In this document: one piece after another, positions 46,704-56,961 of the stretch
Layout of the letters: the number at the start of each line of letters is the position of its first letter
Position numbering within the stretch: the first letter of the stretch is position 1
DNA from: Microplitis mediator
Taxonomy: Eukaryota; Arthropoda; Insecta; Hymenoptera; Braconidae
NCBI RefSeq assembly: GCF_029852145.1
Contig: NC_079970.1
Span: 12,271,662-12,335,661 of the forward strand
Direction of reading: 5' to 3'
DNA length: 64,000 bases
Program-made: the position numbers and the translations under genes
Notes under the pieces: model-generated
Told to the model about the DNA's origin: nothing
The model's database searches: none
Seen by the model: the letters and a program-made list of their open reading frames with translations, nothing else

Positions 46704-46899
46704 TAGATAAAAGTTTTTTAATAAAAATACACGGTGTCTCGGCATCCCTTTTGTTATTTTATTATTTATTTTAAAAACCCGGCCGAATTGAGCTTTTTTA
46801 TTATTATTCTCGTGATTTACGGAATTTTTTACGTATAATCAATAAAAAAAATCCATTTATTAATTTCGCCCCACTACGCTTACGAATAAACTGACTGGA

Positions 46900-47089
46900 C
46901 AATAATACAAATCTTTTTTATAATTAAATATTATCAAGTATTCAATTAAATATAAATAAATTAAATTAAGACTTAAAGTATTTCATCACGCTATATGGTA
47001 AATTATTTTTTAATTCGTCAACTCCGCCGAAGGGTTACATTCGGAGTTGTTTTTGGTTTTTCAATTTCACTACTGACTTCGGTGTCTTT
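46900..47089. other. Spacer between A1 and the transposase remnant
   Basis: AT-rich; presumably 3' flank of the minus-strand transposase gene within element T. Confidence 0.3.
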
Positions 47090-48036
47090 CTAAGATCTTT
47101 TCAACATTTTATTACTGTGTACTTTTGGAGAAACTAATGGCAATAGATTATCACCGTAATTTATTCGACCCATCGAGAAATGCTTACATATTGTACCAGG
47201 TAGACAATCAAGACAACTTAAAGAGTTAAATAATATTAATTCAGGGTTTTTCTTACTCCAAGTGTATTGGTGCATTTTCATTGTGCTAATAAACGGAAAA
47301 AATTTTTCCGGCAGTAAGGTATCAACAGTTTCGACTTGTGGGGTAGTTGCAACGTCAATATGAATTTTTTTGACGGAGCAACGCAAAGTTGATACCAACA
47401 TGTCAAAAGTTGATATGTCGTTACCCAATTTCACTTTATCATCAGCTAATCGTTTATGAGTGCCTCCAATGCAATGAGCTGCGCTTTTCCCGTGTCTCAC
47501 TTCACTAAAATTGTACGATATAAATTCAATTTGAGGATAACAAAGCGGGAAATACTGGGGAATAATGTAAAACATTTAACGATTCCGATACGGAGTCGTC
47601 GTCATCACTCATTATATGTATTTTTTTTATGCATGAAATCCGTGAGAGGAAATAGTTCAGAACTTGTCTTAAATGGGCAGTAATCGCAGCAGGATCATGT
47701 CGTAATGATTGAGAGAGAGTAGCAAATCCCTGAGAAAATTTTTTGCCATAAAGCATTCCAGTGTGCAACGCACATTAGGTTCTACTGGCAACAAAATGAA
47801 CAGAGTGGACCTCGATTCCGCATTTACATGAATAGTTTCCACTAAAGTCGATAAGAACAACGAATTCATCTTCATTCAAGTTATTTAACAACGTTTTCGT
47901 GAATAGGTTTAGGTGAAAATTTCTGAATTCATGAGCCATAAATGAAATTATTTCCTGTTTCATTATGTAATGGGTGTGCTTACTATATTGGTTTAAATTG
48001 TGGTCGCAATATAATAAGTGTCCCACACATATGCAA
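47090..48036 (-). pseudogene. Element T transposase, C-terminal part
   Basis: Minus frames give, in order: GHLLYCDHNLNQYSKHTHYI, DEFVVLIDFSGNYSCKCGIE with VHSVHF, HTGMLYGKKFSQGFATLSQS and HDPAAITAHL, KKIHIMSDDDDSVSES, then FYIIPQYFPLCYPQ, RHGKSAAHCIGGTHKRLADD and KVKLGNDISTFDML, ending KMLKRS. The pattern (DFS.N..C, SDG..SQY, GHGKS..DGIGG..KRLAD) is that of a large animal transposase-like family, here with the SDG and DG residues altered (SDD, HC). Several frame changes show it is dead. The piece is cut from the N-terminal half by an insertion at about 48037-49000. Confidence 0.65.
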
Positions 48037-49004
48037 AACTTGAGGCGTTCTGCGAGCCTGTCTGACCGTCTCAGTATCTCCAGGTGAGGGTAAACCCTGA
48101 CTGGACCACGCAGTGAAATAAAGTTTAAGAAAGAGAAAATTTGCTGAAGCTTATACTTGTAAAGGGAAATGTTTAGAAATAATTTATATGTAGATTTTAT
48201 AAAATTAATGAGTCTGGCATTTATTCAAGACGGGTCGTCTTACAAAAATTTATAAATGACAGGTGAACAATAAATTAGAACGAATGATGAATTTGACTCG
48301 ACAATTGACTTTGAAAAGATTTATACTGACTCTAATATTATAATATTATAAGTGACTCTATTTTAACTAAATTTCACAATGACTCTATTAAAAATTTTAT
48401 AATGACTCTATTTTAACAATTTTACAATGACTCTCCTAACAATTTTATTCAAAGAAAACTCCACTCACTTCAACACTCTTACTCCAACTATTCCGTGGAC
48501 TCCGCCGATCTCTCCAACAAGACTCCAGTAAATTTCTCCGGTCCTCTAGCCTCCTCGAACCCAATCCTCCGTCACCAGGTCCCAATTCCACTTCCAAAAC
48601 CCAATCCTCCAATAATCCACAGTAATTTATAATAATCAAAATAAGCTTCCACTCACCAGTGGGCTTATAAGCTCTTGGCAAATGGCGTGTGTATGAATAA
48701 ATTTACACTGGATGTTGAATGTAGAAATTTTATAGTATGTATATGTATCAGTTCGGGAAGTGCGTCCGTCTCTGATGAACGCCAAAAACCAAGAGAACGT
48801 CTCTCGAAAATTACCGAGCCTCGTACCCCTCCCTCGCAGGTTGGGCAACGTCTACAAAACAAAACTGCCCCAAAACTCGACAGCAGTGACCCCAGCGATG
48901 AGTAGATTGTTTGATTATTGGCCGTTGTTGTAGGATAAGGTCGCTATCGTTTTGGCGCGAATCGAATTTGAATTTAAATTTAAAAGATATAAATTTCACC
49001 CCTT
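48037..49004. mobile_element. LTR-like insertion in the transposase gene
   Basis: Coding signal of the minus-strand gene stops on one side near 48036 and resumes near 49005. The roughly 0.97-kb segment is richer in G+C and has four imperfect copies of ATGACTCTATTTTAACAATT at 48320-48440 and an AATAAA at 48115. The termini were not resolved, so a solo LTR is a suggestion only. Confidence 0.4.
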
Positions 49005-49794
49005 TACAATTAATTTTATGGCCTCTCCTATGGTACATGTCATCTTATTCTTAGTTGTTATTTTGATCGTAATTGAGTTCTTTGTTTTTTCGCTGATTCT
49101 GTTTTCTGAAGATAATACCCATTTCATGAAATGCATTTGACTTTTGATTTCGTAATTTCGATTTCTCTATGCTTACAAGAATCACAGCTTCGGGAAAGAC
49201 ATTTTTCTGAACTATTATCACAGACTAACCTCTTAATTATTTTTTCTGGAGTATTTTCTGTGATTATCTTCGTGTGGTGAAGAGCGCTGACCAACAGAGA
49301 AAAATTCTCATGGGTAATACACGCACATGTATTGCGTAGTGTTATTTATAGCATAACTCAATAAGGAGGACGGTATTTAGCAAATGTAGAATATGGCACA
49401 CGATAAGAACTTTGGGCACAGAACTTAACGTGCACATCAATTATATTGCAATTCGTGTATCGTTTCGCAACGTTTTCACCATTCAACTTAACAAAACCTT
49501 TCTTCCCAGGATCGATTTGGCTATTATCTTCGAAAAATTTTTCTAATTGTGATTGAATAAATGTTTTACCTGCTCTTTGATTTTTTGTATATTTTAAATA
49601 ATCATGACTTTGAAGAATTCTTGATGAGACAGAAGGAATAATATTTTTCCTGACACGTGATAACTGTCGATACTTTTTGATGATGTTATTACTAATTAAG
49701 CGACTCAATGTCTGTTTCAACTTCTTGCCTCGACTGCATTTATACGAACGTCTTAATTGTTGTCCAACAACTTCATGAAATATTAATTTTTTTT
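49005..49794 (-). pseudogene. Element T transposase, central part
   Basis: From 49794 down, the minus strand gives KLIFHEVVGQQLRRSYKCSR, then TLSRLISNNIIKKYRQLSRV, SQLEKFFEDNSQIDPGKKGF and RVPYSTFAKYRPPY, the conserved 'FFE.D.S...PGKK...YSTF.KLRP' block. Then, in shifted frames, ACITHENFSLLVSALHHTK, RLVCDNSSEKCLSRSCDSC, and WVLSSENRISEKTK with TIGEAIKLIV. Cysteine pairs here suggest metal binding. The upstream side is interrupted by a foldback insertion at 49795-50437; the frame VDDEVKKK on its far side joins directly to KLIFHEV. Confidence 0.65.
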
Positions 49795-50437
49795 GTTGGT
49801 GAATTTATGAAACGATCAGTGTTGGTGAATTTTTGAAATGAAGGGATTACGGCTTTCCTGATCTTGTTAATTGACTTTTATTTATTTAATTCGTGGGTAA
49901 CGTTTCGTTAACTTTGTTAACATCTTCAGACCCTTATATTACTAAATAATAAATACAATAAATTTTATAAAAATTTTTTAACATTGTCAATATAGTAATT
50001 AAAACAATTTTTAAATAAATGTAAATTATAATAATGATTTTACAATTAGTAATTAGAATTACAATTACAATTAAAAGAAAACAAAAATACACAGCAATAT
50101 ATACATATTTACAATTATAACCTCTAAAATCAACACGTGCAAATATAAATTACATACAGACTAAATAATAATTGACTTCTACACTATTTGTAAGTTAAAA
50201 AATTCATACTATTAATTACTAATTGTAAAAACATTATTATAATTTACATTTATTTAAAAATTGTTTTAATTACTATATTGACAATGTTAAAAAATTTTTA
50301 TAAAATTTATTGTATTTATTATTTAGTAATATAAGGGTCTGAAGATGTTAAAAAAGTTAACGAAACGTTACCCACGAATTAAATAAATAAAAGTCAATTA
50401 ACAAGATCAGGAAAGCCGTAATCCCTTCATTTCAAAA
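49795..50437. mobile_element. Foldback insertion D in the transposase gene
   Basis: TTGAAATGAAGGGATTACGG at 49833 and CCGTAATCCCTTCATTTCAA ending at 50435 begin inverted arms of about 215 bp around a 180-bp loop. ATTAATTTTTT lies on both sides (49782 and 50438), and removing the insert rejoins the transposase frame. GTTGGTGAATTT is duplicated at the left edge. Confidence 0.75.
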
Positions 50438-50631
50438 ATTAATTTTTTTTTTTACTTCATCATCAACACGTTTTTCTTTTAAAAATCTATCAACAGTTGA
50501 CTTTGGGGAAGAAAAAGAAGACGGCTTTTTTTATTGATAACCTATGCATTTGATTTTGAAGACCGCCAACTTTTTTCCTTAACTGATTATTTGTTTTTTT
50601 TCAATTTTTCATAATCTCTATAACACTTTCG
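50438..50631 (-). pseudogene. Element T transposase, coiled N-terminal segment
   Basis: Minus frames give NNQLRKKVGGLQNQMHRL, a basic coiled segment, then PKSTVDRFLKEKRVDDEVKK up to the foldback. The segment is bounded on the right by a solo LTR that begins at 50632. Confidence 0.55.
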
Positions 50632-52754
50632 TGTTATGTCCAATATGGTAGCTTATACCGTAATATTTTGGACAAATTAATATTATTATTATTTTTTTTT
50701 TCGGCCCTAGTCTTTCGACCAATAGACCGGGATCACACTGAGTGTAATTACCTGGGAGGTTTGTTCAAATAAAAGATGTTTGATGTACAAATTAAATTAC
50801 TATATATTTTAAAAATATTTCAACAATATGAAAACAATATTCGAGATTAAAATTATAATTATGTGGCTAACCAGCCGACACTAATTGTATAAATAGAAAA
50901 ATGATTATTAATTCGGAATTATAGAGAGGACATAAGGTGGCGAGCCGCCTACACTTACTCGTATAATTTGAATTTTACAATGAAATACTACTATTAGGAT
51001 TTTAATTTATAATCGGTGAAAACCAGTAATTTTAAACGTGAAAATTATCTCTTTTGTTTGTGTCACGAGTTATCGGTGAGTTGGAAATTCAATTGTCTTA
51101 TATTATTATTTAAATTTACGGTACCTGTTGTCGCGGCAACTTGATGTTTGTCTGATCGTAATTTTCACTGACTCTAGGTATTACTTTCGCTAAAAATTTA
51201 GTTTAACAGTTAAATTCAAACTTATAAAACCACTAATTTTAATGAAACCCTCAATAATGTAAGTGTGCGGACACTTGTATAATATAACTAGTACAGAACT
51301 AGTGTGAAAGCGTGAGAACACTGCATAAAACTGAACTAGTACGGAACTAGCGTATAATAAATCTAAGTGTGAGAACACTTGTATAAACTGAACTAGTACG
51401 GAACTAGCGTAAATAAAATCTAAGTGTGAGAACACTTGTATAAAACTAAACTGTTTGACCCGAACTGATGAAACAAAAAGTGATTGATGTGCGACAAAAC
51501 TTTTTATAATTTTCCATTGGGTCCTATTCGGTCTGTTGTTTGGGGGAAATCTGTGTCCAATCGGGACGCAGTTCCCTTGGGTCCTTCCCCTTTCTCTAAG
51601 ATTTTTCGTTAGGGAAGTGGAAAAGACACCCACACATACACCCACATGTACCATATTTTACTTATAACGATACATTTTAAATCTAAATATTTAAATTTAT
51701 TTATACTTATTGTTTAAATTTATTTATTATACTTTGTAATGATGATTTGTTAATTTAAAATATTAATTTTAGTTAACATTATATTTTTTTGATTGGCGTT
51801 GAGCCTATAATATTTATTTGTTGTTATAAGTTTTCTACTATTTTTGTTAGTCAATCAAATCCTAATTTAAATTTAAAATAGGTGGCTAGCAGGCGACTTT
51901 ATTTATAATATTAAGAAGTAAAAATTATTACGATTACAATAAAAAGAAAAATATTATTAGGTGGCTACTCAGCCGACTCTAATTTACAATATTTAAAAAT
52001 TATTATAGTATTACGTTCAAAAATTATTTATTTAATTATTAGTTATTCTTTTAATATTTGAATCTAAGAAATATTACGTTTTAGAAATTATTTATTTGGT
52101 TATTAATTATTCTTGGAGAATTTCATTATTTGAATATTACGTTTTAAAAATTATTTATTGGATTGTTATTTATTCTTTTAAATGGTTTATTTGAATACTT
52201 TTTATTTTAAGAAGTATTACGTTTTTAAAAAAAAATTATTTATTGGATTGTTATTTATTCTATTAAATTGTTTATTTCAATATTTTTCATTTGTTTTAAA
52301 TTATTGAATTTTATTTAATGACTATTTCGTCATCAGAATTTAATTTTTCTATTTGTTTGATGATGCCAAGAGGTTTCGACAAAAGTGTACTCAAAGAGAA
52401 AGTGAGGGATTAAGATTATTTTTATTTGTAACTAAAAATATATTCCACGTACACTTTTGTTGATAAATATTTTTGGTTTTCTACGAAAAGTGTTTCCAGC
52501 TGGCCTTTGGGCCTTTACAATTGCCCGAGGGGTCATCAAGATTACATTTGGGTGTTTTCTCTAGCATTTCAAAAAACTGTCAAAGCAAAAAATTCTAAAT
52601 CCCTTAAAAGCATTTTACAACTACGTCATGTCTTATCACTAAATATAAAAATGATAATAAAAAAAAAAAATAAAATCTGGTCATCGGCCCAACTTTATAA
52701 TAAAATAGAAATTAGCTATAAAATATAACGTTCAACATTTAGCTGGACGTAACA
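50632..52754. mobile_element. Solo LTR, 2.12 kb, with TTCG duplications
   Basis: It starts TGTTATGTCCA and ends TGGACGTAACA, inverted with one mismatch, TG...CA. TTCG flanks both ends (50628-50631, 52755-52758). It splits the element T transposase gene. The start TGTTATGTCC is shared with the solo LTR at 9070. About four units containing GTGTGAGAACACTTGTATAA and GAACTAGTACGGAACTAGCG lie at 51260-51450. Non-coding. Confidence 0.78.
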
Positions 52755-53226
52755 TTCGCATATTTTTTTTTATTTTCTCTTACTCACTAAAGCTTGTTTA
52801 GGAATATTATTATTAATGTCATTATTATTCTCATCTATCTCATTGCTGTTTTCGATTTGAGTATTTCTTTGAAGCCTTTTCTTCTTGAGCCGAGATTATG
52901 TTTGCCACAAATTTGTATTTTGCGGCGAGATCGTTTTTCTCGTGCTGTTAATTGGTCGATAGATTTTAATTTATTTTCTAGTTTTCTTTGTACGTTTCTC
53001 TCTCGTTCTTTTTGACAATATTTATTATGAACTTCGGGATCTTATCTTATCTTCTACCTTCAAAATCTTTCTGCTTTTCTTTTTTTTCTTAATTTTTCAT
53101 CCTGTTGAACTTGAGTAATTTTTTTTCTTTGTATCGACACAAGTTTTTTATTTTTTGTAGACAGCCTATTATTGCACAAGTTTTGGAGCCCAAGTATGTT
53201 TTTAAATCTTGTCCGGGTTATCGGAG
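52755..53226 (-). pseudogene. Element T transposase, extreme N-terminus
   Basis: The minus strand gives MAPITRTRFKNILGLQNLC from an ATG near 53226, then QDEKLRKKRKAERF, DPEVHNKYCQKERE and SIDQLTARKNDLAAKY. Repeated basic segments of this kind are typical at the start of this transposase family. Frame changes and stops occur in the last third. The promoter side is 53227-54065. Confidence 0.5.
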
Positions 53227-54065
53227 CCATTTTTGATTAAACTAGAACAACTAAATATGATAATAAATTAAAATATTGAGGAAAAATAAATTAAAAAATA
53301 ATTTGTTATTTTTACCATGGTACAGACACCCACGGTACTGACATTTGATTTTATACTTAACCTAACTTTTTTGTTGCAGATAATTAAAGTAATTTACCAA
53401 CTAATTTTATTTTTTCACGTAAAATTAAATAAAAATTTAGTATAATTAATTCAAAAATCGTCTTAATGGTAGTAAATTTCAATACCATGGTACTGATATG
53501 TAATTTTTATGGCTTACCTTTTTCAAAACAAAATATATTACTTTTATCATAATGTTGAGACTATAAAATAAACACACGGATGTAAACACTACACAAATAG
53601 TCCTTCTTTAAAATGCTGCCATAGAGTGCGCATGAAACTGAATTAAAGATGGAGTTTAGGCGGCAAATATTTTAAATTTAAAAATTGAATAAAATTTGCG
53701 GACATAAATTAATGATGATTATTTTTTTTTACCAATTAATATTTTAGTATAATTGCGATCTAATTTAATGGACTATGCATTAGACGTTAATTATGAAAGG
53801 TAAACTTTACATTACCAAACGAATCTTAACAGAAATTTATACATTTAGTTTAAAGAATGAGAATCGGACATGCCACGGTACTGACATTTTGAGTGTATTT
53901 CCGTAAGTTGTATGTGATCCGTAAACACTTATTTCCTTACTTTCTATGTCGATTGTAAAATACTATCGACATTAAAATTGTTATAACTTTTTAATGAAAC
54001 AAAGTCATGTTGAATGATAAATAAAGTACTAGACATAAAGAATCACAGTTATTTGAGAATTACCC
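53227..54065. promoter_or_regulatory. Right subterminal region of element T with a repeated 15-mer
   Basis: CCACGGTACTGACAT occurs at 53330-53344 and 53873-53887, with close variants at about 53315 and 53485. Exact copies also lie near the other end at 42888-42902 and 42908-42922. Such subterminal repeats are candidate transposase-binding sites. Confidence 0.5.
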
Positions 54066-55143
54066 ATATAGTATATTAAATTCAAATATGTTTGCTGTTA
54101 AGATGTCAAATTAGGACTGACTGACTTTAGTCACGCATCCGTAAAACAAGAGAAGAAGGCTTTTGTTTTCTAGATATTAAAATATTTAAAGAGATCAGTT
54201 TCACATTTGTTACACTGCCCCCTTCTCCAAATTTATTCTTTCCGAATTTGAAGTTGTCTAGAAGTTCAACTTCAACTCCTCAATTGATGCCAACAAGAAA
54301 ATATTCTTTCGGCTTCACTGTTTTTTTAAAAAATAATAAGATTATGCAGCGTTCGTTGTGTCGATCACTATTATTTTTTATTTTTATCACACACGCAATT
54401 ACTCATATCTGTACTTTAACACAAATTAATAGAAATATTTTCACAACACTAATTCATTAATTATTTATATTTTGTTTTTTATATGTAGTATATCACACAA
54501 GTAAACTAAAATACGCACTTTAATATCGATTAAAAAAATTTTTCCATACAACTTAATTAATTAATTACTGAATTCATTCAAATTATTACACGCACCTCAT
54601 CCTCTATTATAAAATATATCCACAAAACTTATTAAATTAATCACCGAATTCATTTATATTACTACGAGCACTTTGATATTGTAAAAAATATTCACTAAAC
54701 TTATTTGATTCATCACTAAATTTATTTGAATTTCCACACGCATTTGAGCACAAATTAAAAAAAAAAGTTTTCACCAAAGTAATTGAACTAATCACTGAAT
54801 TTATTTTTTTATTTTTTATTCGATTTATTATCATTTGTATCTTTTAATAACATCAAAAACACGATCTTTTCAATTCATTGCCTTCCCCGTCGCGTCGCGA
54901 TATTTTGACAAATATATATTTTTTTGTATTATATATTTGTAAGTTTACACAACACAAAGGTTACACACACTTCTGACACCAAATTGTAGTAATTGGTATC
55001 TTAAATTAATATCACTTATACACTATAATGATATCACACTTAAATTATAAATAACAACACCACAATTAACAGCAGTAAAAGAAAGAAAGAGCAATGTATA
55101 GTTTATTGAATACAGATATGTTTGCTGTTAAGATGTCAAATTA
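54066..55143 (-). mobile_element. Element X: small minus-strand LTR element, remainder
   Basis: Read on the minus strand: a partial 5' LTR (about 55143-54986, ending TTACTACA), then a tRNA-Leu-like primer site TGGTGTCAGAAGTGTG (near 54978-54963), a roughly 770-bp non-coding interior, a polypurine tract GGAGAAGGGGGCAG next to TGTAACA at 54217, then the 3' LTR (54217-54066 continuing at 42708-42599). No gag or pol survives. The 5' LTR is truncated or diverges beyond 55143. Confidence 0.65.
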
Positions 55144-55753
55144 AGACACTTATTATTATATTACCATTTCATATTTCATAGTTTATGTATATATATATGT
55201 GAACGTGGTGGCGCAAGTCATGTGTCTCTATACCGATGTCATATGGCTGTTTAATCTCTCTCGCATTCAAATTTATTGTAATAATAAATAAATATAAATT
55301 ATAACTTTTATTTACCTATTTGTTTATCAATCTATCATTATTCTCTACCAATTCCATGAGAAATCTTTATGCTTAATATTTAAGTTTTCATTTTGAAGCC
55401 TCTAAATATTTGTTGGCGCCGTTTTTGATAATTTTAATGAACTTATAAATCCCGAATTATTGATGAATTGTGTAAGTTTGCATCAATACCTATTCTATTA
55501 CGTGTGTATATTTTCGTTTTTATGAATGCATAAGTATATTAACAATATTTGAACCGCGGATTAAGAATCTCGGGTTGAAAAACTGAACCCATTTTACACC
55601 TTAGTAAAAACGAACAAGCGCCGCCTTCGTTTAAACTAAGCGCGAGCTAGCGAAAAGTCAGGGAGGTGCTGAAAATTTTCGAAGAATCTACCTTTCCATT
55701 CTGGCTGCCAGATGGCATTTTTATTGTTTTGTAACTAAGATCATTTCTTCCAG
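55144..55753 (+). other. Intron or flank before the kinase exons
   Basis: No exon is recognised here. An AT tract lies near 55186-55200. The segment ends in the acceptor TTCTTCCAG. Upstream kinase exons are not seen anywhere in the window. Confidence 0.4.
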
Positions 55754-56311
55754 ATCATCAAAGGCATCAAATATAATCAGTCAGTTGACTGGTGGTCTTT
55801 TGGAGTATTACTCTATGAAATGTTGACGGGTCAGTCACCATTTTCTGGTTGCGATGAAGATGAACTGTTCTGGAGTATTTGCAATGAACGGCCGTTGATA
55901 CCTAAATATTTAAGCCAAGACGCAATTGATATTTTATCATATTTATTAGAAAAAGATGCGGATAAAAGGCCACTTGGACATGAAGTGCAAACCCATTCTT
56001 TTTTTCTTGTAAGTAAATGACAAGTATTTTAATAGAATGAACATGAGACTTCTGTGTGGTAATATGATTCAAATTTAACTGTTATTCTTATTAATATTTC
56101 ACAGAGTATTTATTGGGATAGATTAGAAAAAAGACAACTCCAGCCGCCATTCAGACCTATTTTAGAGCATACACTCGACACAAAATATTTTGATACAGCG
56201 TTCACTACAGAGGAAACTCGTCTCACGAAAATATCTGACCAAGATCTAGCTTTAATCAACCAAGAATTCTTCAGAGGCTTTTCATACACAAATCCGAATG
56301 CTACAAATTGA
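55754..56311 (+). CDS. Protein kinase C, novel (delta-like) type, last two exons
   Basis: Exon 55754-56008 (85 codons, phase 0) follows TTTCTTCCAG and ends at GTAAGT; exon 56105-56311 follows ATTTCACAG and ends in TGA. The product starts IIKGIKYNQSVDWWSFGVLL, just after where the APE motif would be, and runs through the C-lobe (LLYEMLTGQSPF, DELFWSICNERP, LLEKDADKRPLG) into the AGC-kinase tail: DRLEKRQLQPPFRP, a turn-motif region TRLTKISDQ and the hydrophobic motif FFRGFSYTNP. PKC is a cytosolic/membrane Ser/Thr kinase activated by diacylglycerol. The frame is intact and splice sites canonical, so this is probably a live gene whose earlier exons lie left of the window or across the transposon block. 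A partial duplicate cannot be excluded. Confidence 0.88.
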
Positions 56312-56961
56312 AAACTTAGTAGAAAAAATGATCAAGAAAGATAAAATTTATCAATTAGAAATAAGCAATCGTTTATATATCGGATTAAAAGGCTCTATTT
56401 TTGTATGTCGAGCATGAAATGAAGTGTGTTAATATAATCCTTTACACTAAATGAAAAAAAATAGTTTTCGATCATTTCAGAAAAACCTGTACAAATAATA
56501 ATGATTGATTAAGTGAGCATGCCGAAGGCGGGCGAACCTCGTTCGTGATTATATGCAGTGACTCGTTCGAAGACCATGATATAATTGATTACTTATAGTA
56601 CTGTCAAGTCTGAGTCAACGACACAACTTTCAGTGTTTAAATTGGAAACTTTTCCCGCCCGCGAGCTGCACTACGCAGTGCTCACACGTCATGGCGTCAT
56701 ATTTTCATAGTGTTATCCCTGTTTAGTAATAAAAATGTTATCCTGGTCTCATGAATACCCGGCTCATTGAAAAATGGGTTCAGAAATAAGAATGGGAGGA
56801 AGGTAAATCTTTGAACGAGATGCTGCGCATAATTACAATCAAGCTTGGCCTGACATCAGCGGACTTGCTTGATCGATCAATTATACTTGCATCACGTTCT
56901 CGATAATTATATAATTGATTACTTGTAGATGTTTAGAAAATCAGGTGACATTTTATTGTAT
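56312..56961. other. Kinase 3' flank and possible DIRS terminus
   Basis: No gene. ATATAATTGATTACTT occurs twice (about 56580 and 56909) in direct orientation about 330 bp apart, which could be part of a DIRS-type terminal repeat. No convincing polyadenylation site was fixed. Confidence 0.35.

Larger units (their letters stand above)
43187..46899. mobile_element. Element A1: palindromic MITE, interrupted
   Basis: The outer ends CCAGTCAGTTTA and TAAACTGACTGG are inverted. Left arm pieces 43187-43239 and 44051-44196 pair with 46704-46899 (shared AGCTCAATTCGGCCGGGTTT). The uninterrupted element would be roughly 400 bp, a near-perfect hairpin with TA at its dyad. Repeat R copy 2 splits its left arm and two elements (B and A2) occupy the centre. 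Confidence 0.8.
42709..54065 (-). mobile_element. Element T: 11.36-kb Sola-like DNA transposon with nested insertions
   Basis: The left end is GGGTGATTCTCAGATAACTG; the right end is its inverted partner, GGGTAATTCTCAAATAACTG on the minus strand, differing at two of 20 positions. ATAT flanks both ends (42705-42708, 54066-54069), a 4-bp duplication, and the element splits an LTR whose intact relative is at 54986. Inside is a minus-strand transposase remnant (47090-53226) of a family I associate with Sola transposons; the GGG end and 4-bp duplication agree with that superfamily as I recall it. About 7 kb of the length is later insertions. Confidence 0.7.

Noticed and set aside
48445..49038. Overlapping short ORFs on both strands
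   Set aside because: They fall in a G+C-richer LTR-like insertion, conflict with each other and match nothing.
42709..54065. Polinton/Maverick
   Set aside because: The size is suggestive, but there is no protein-primed polymerase, integrase, ATPase or capsid gene, the duplication is 4 bp not 6, and most of the length is later insertions.
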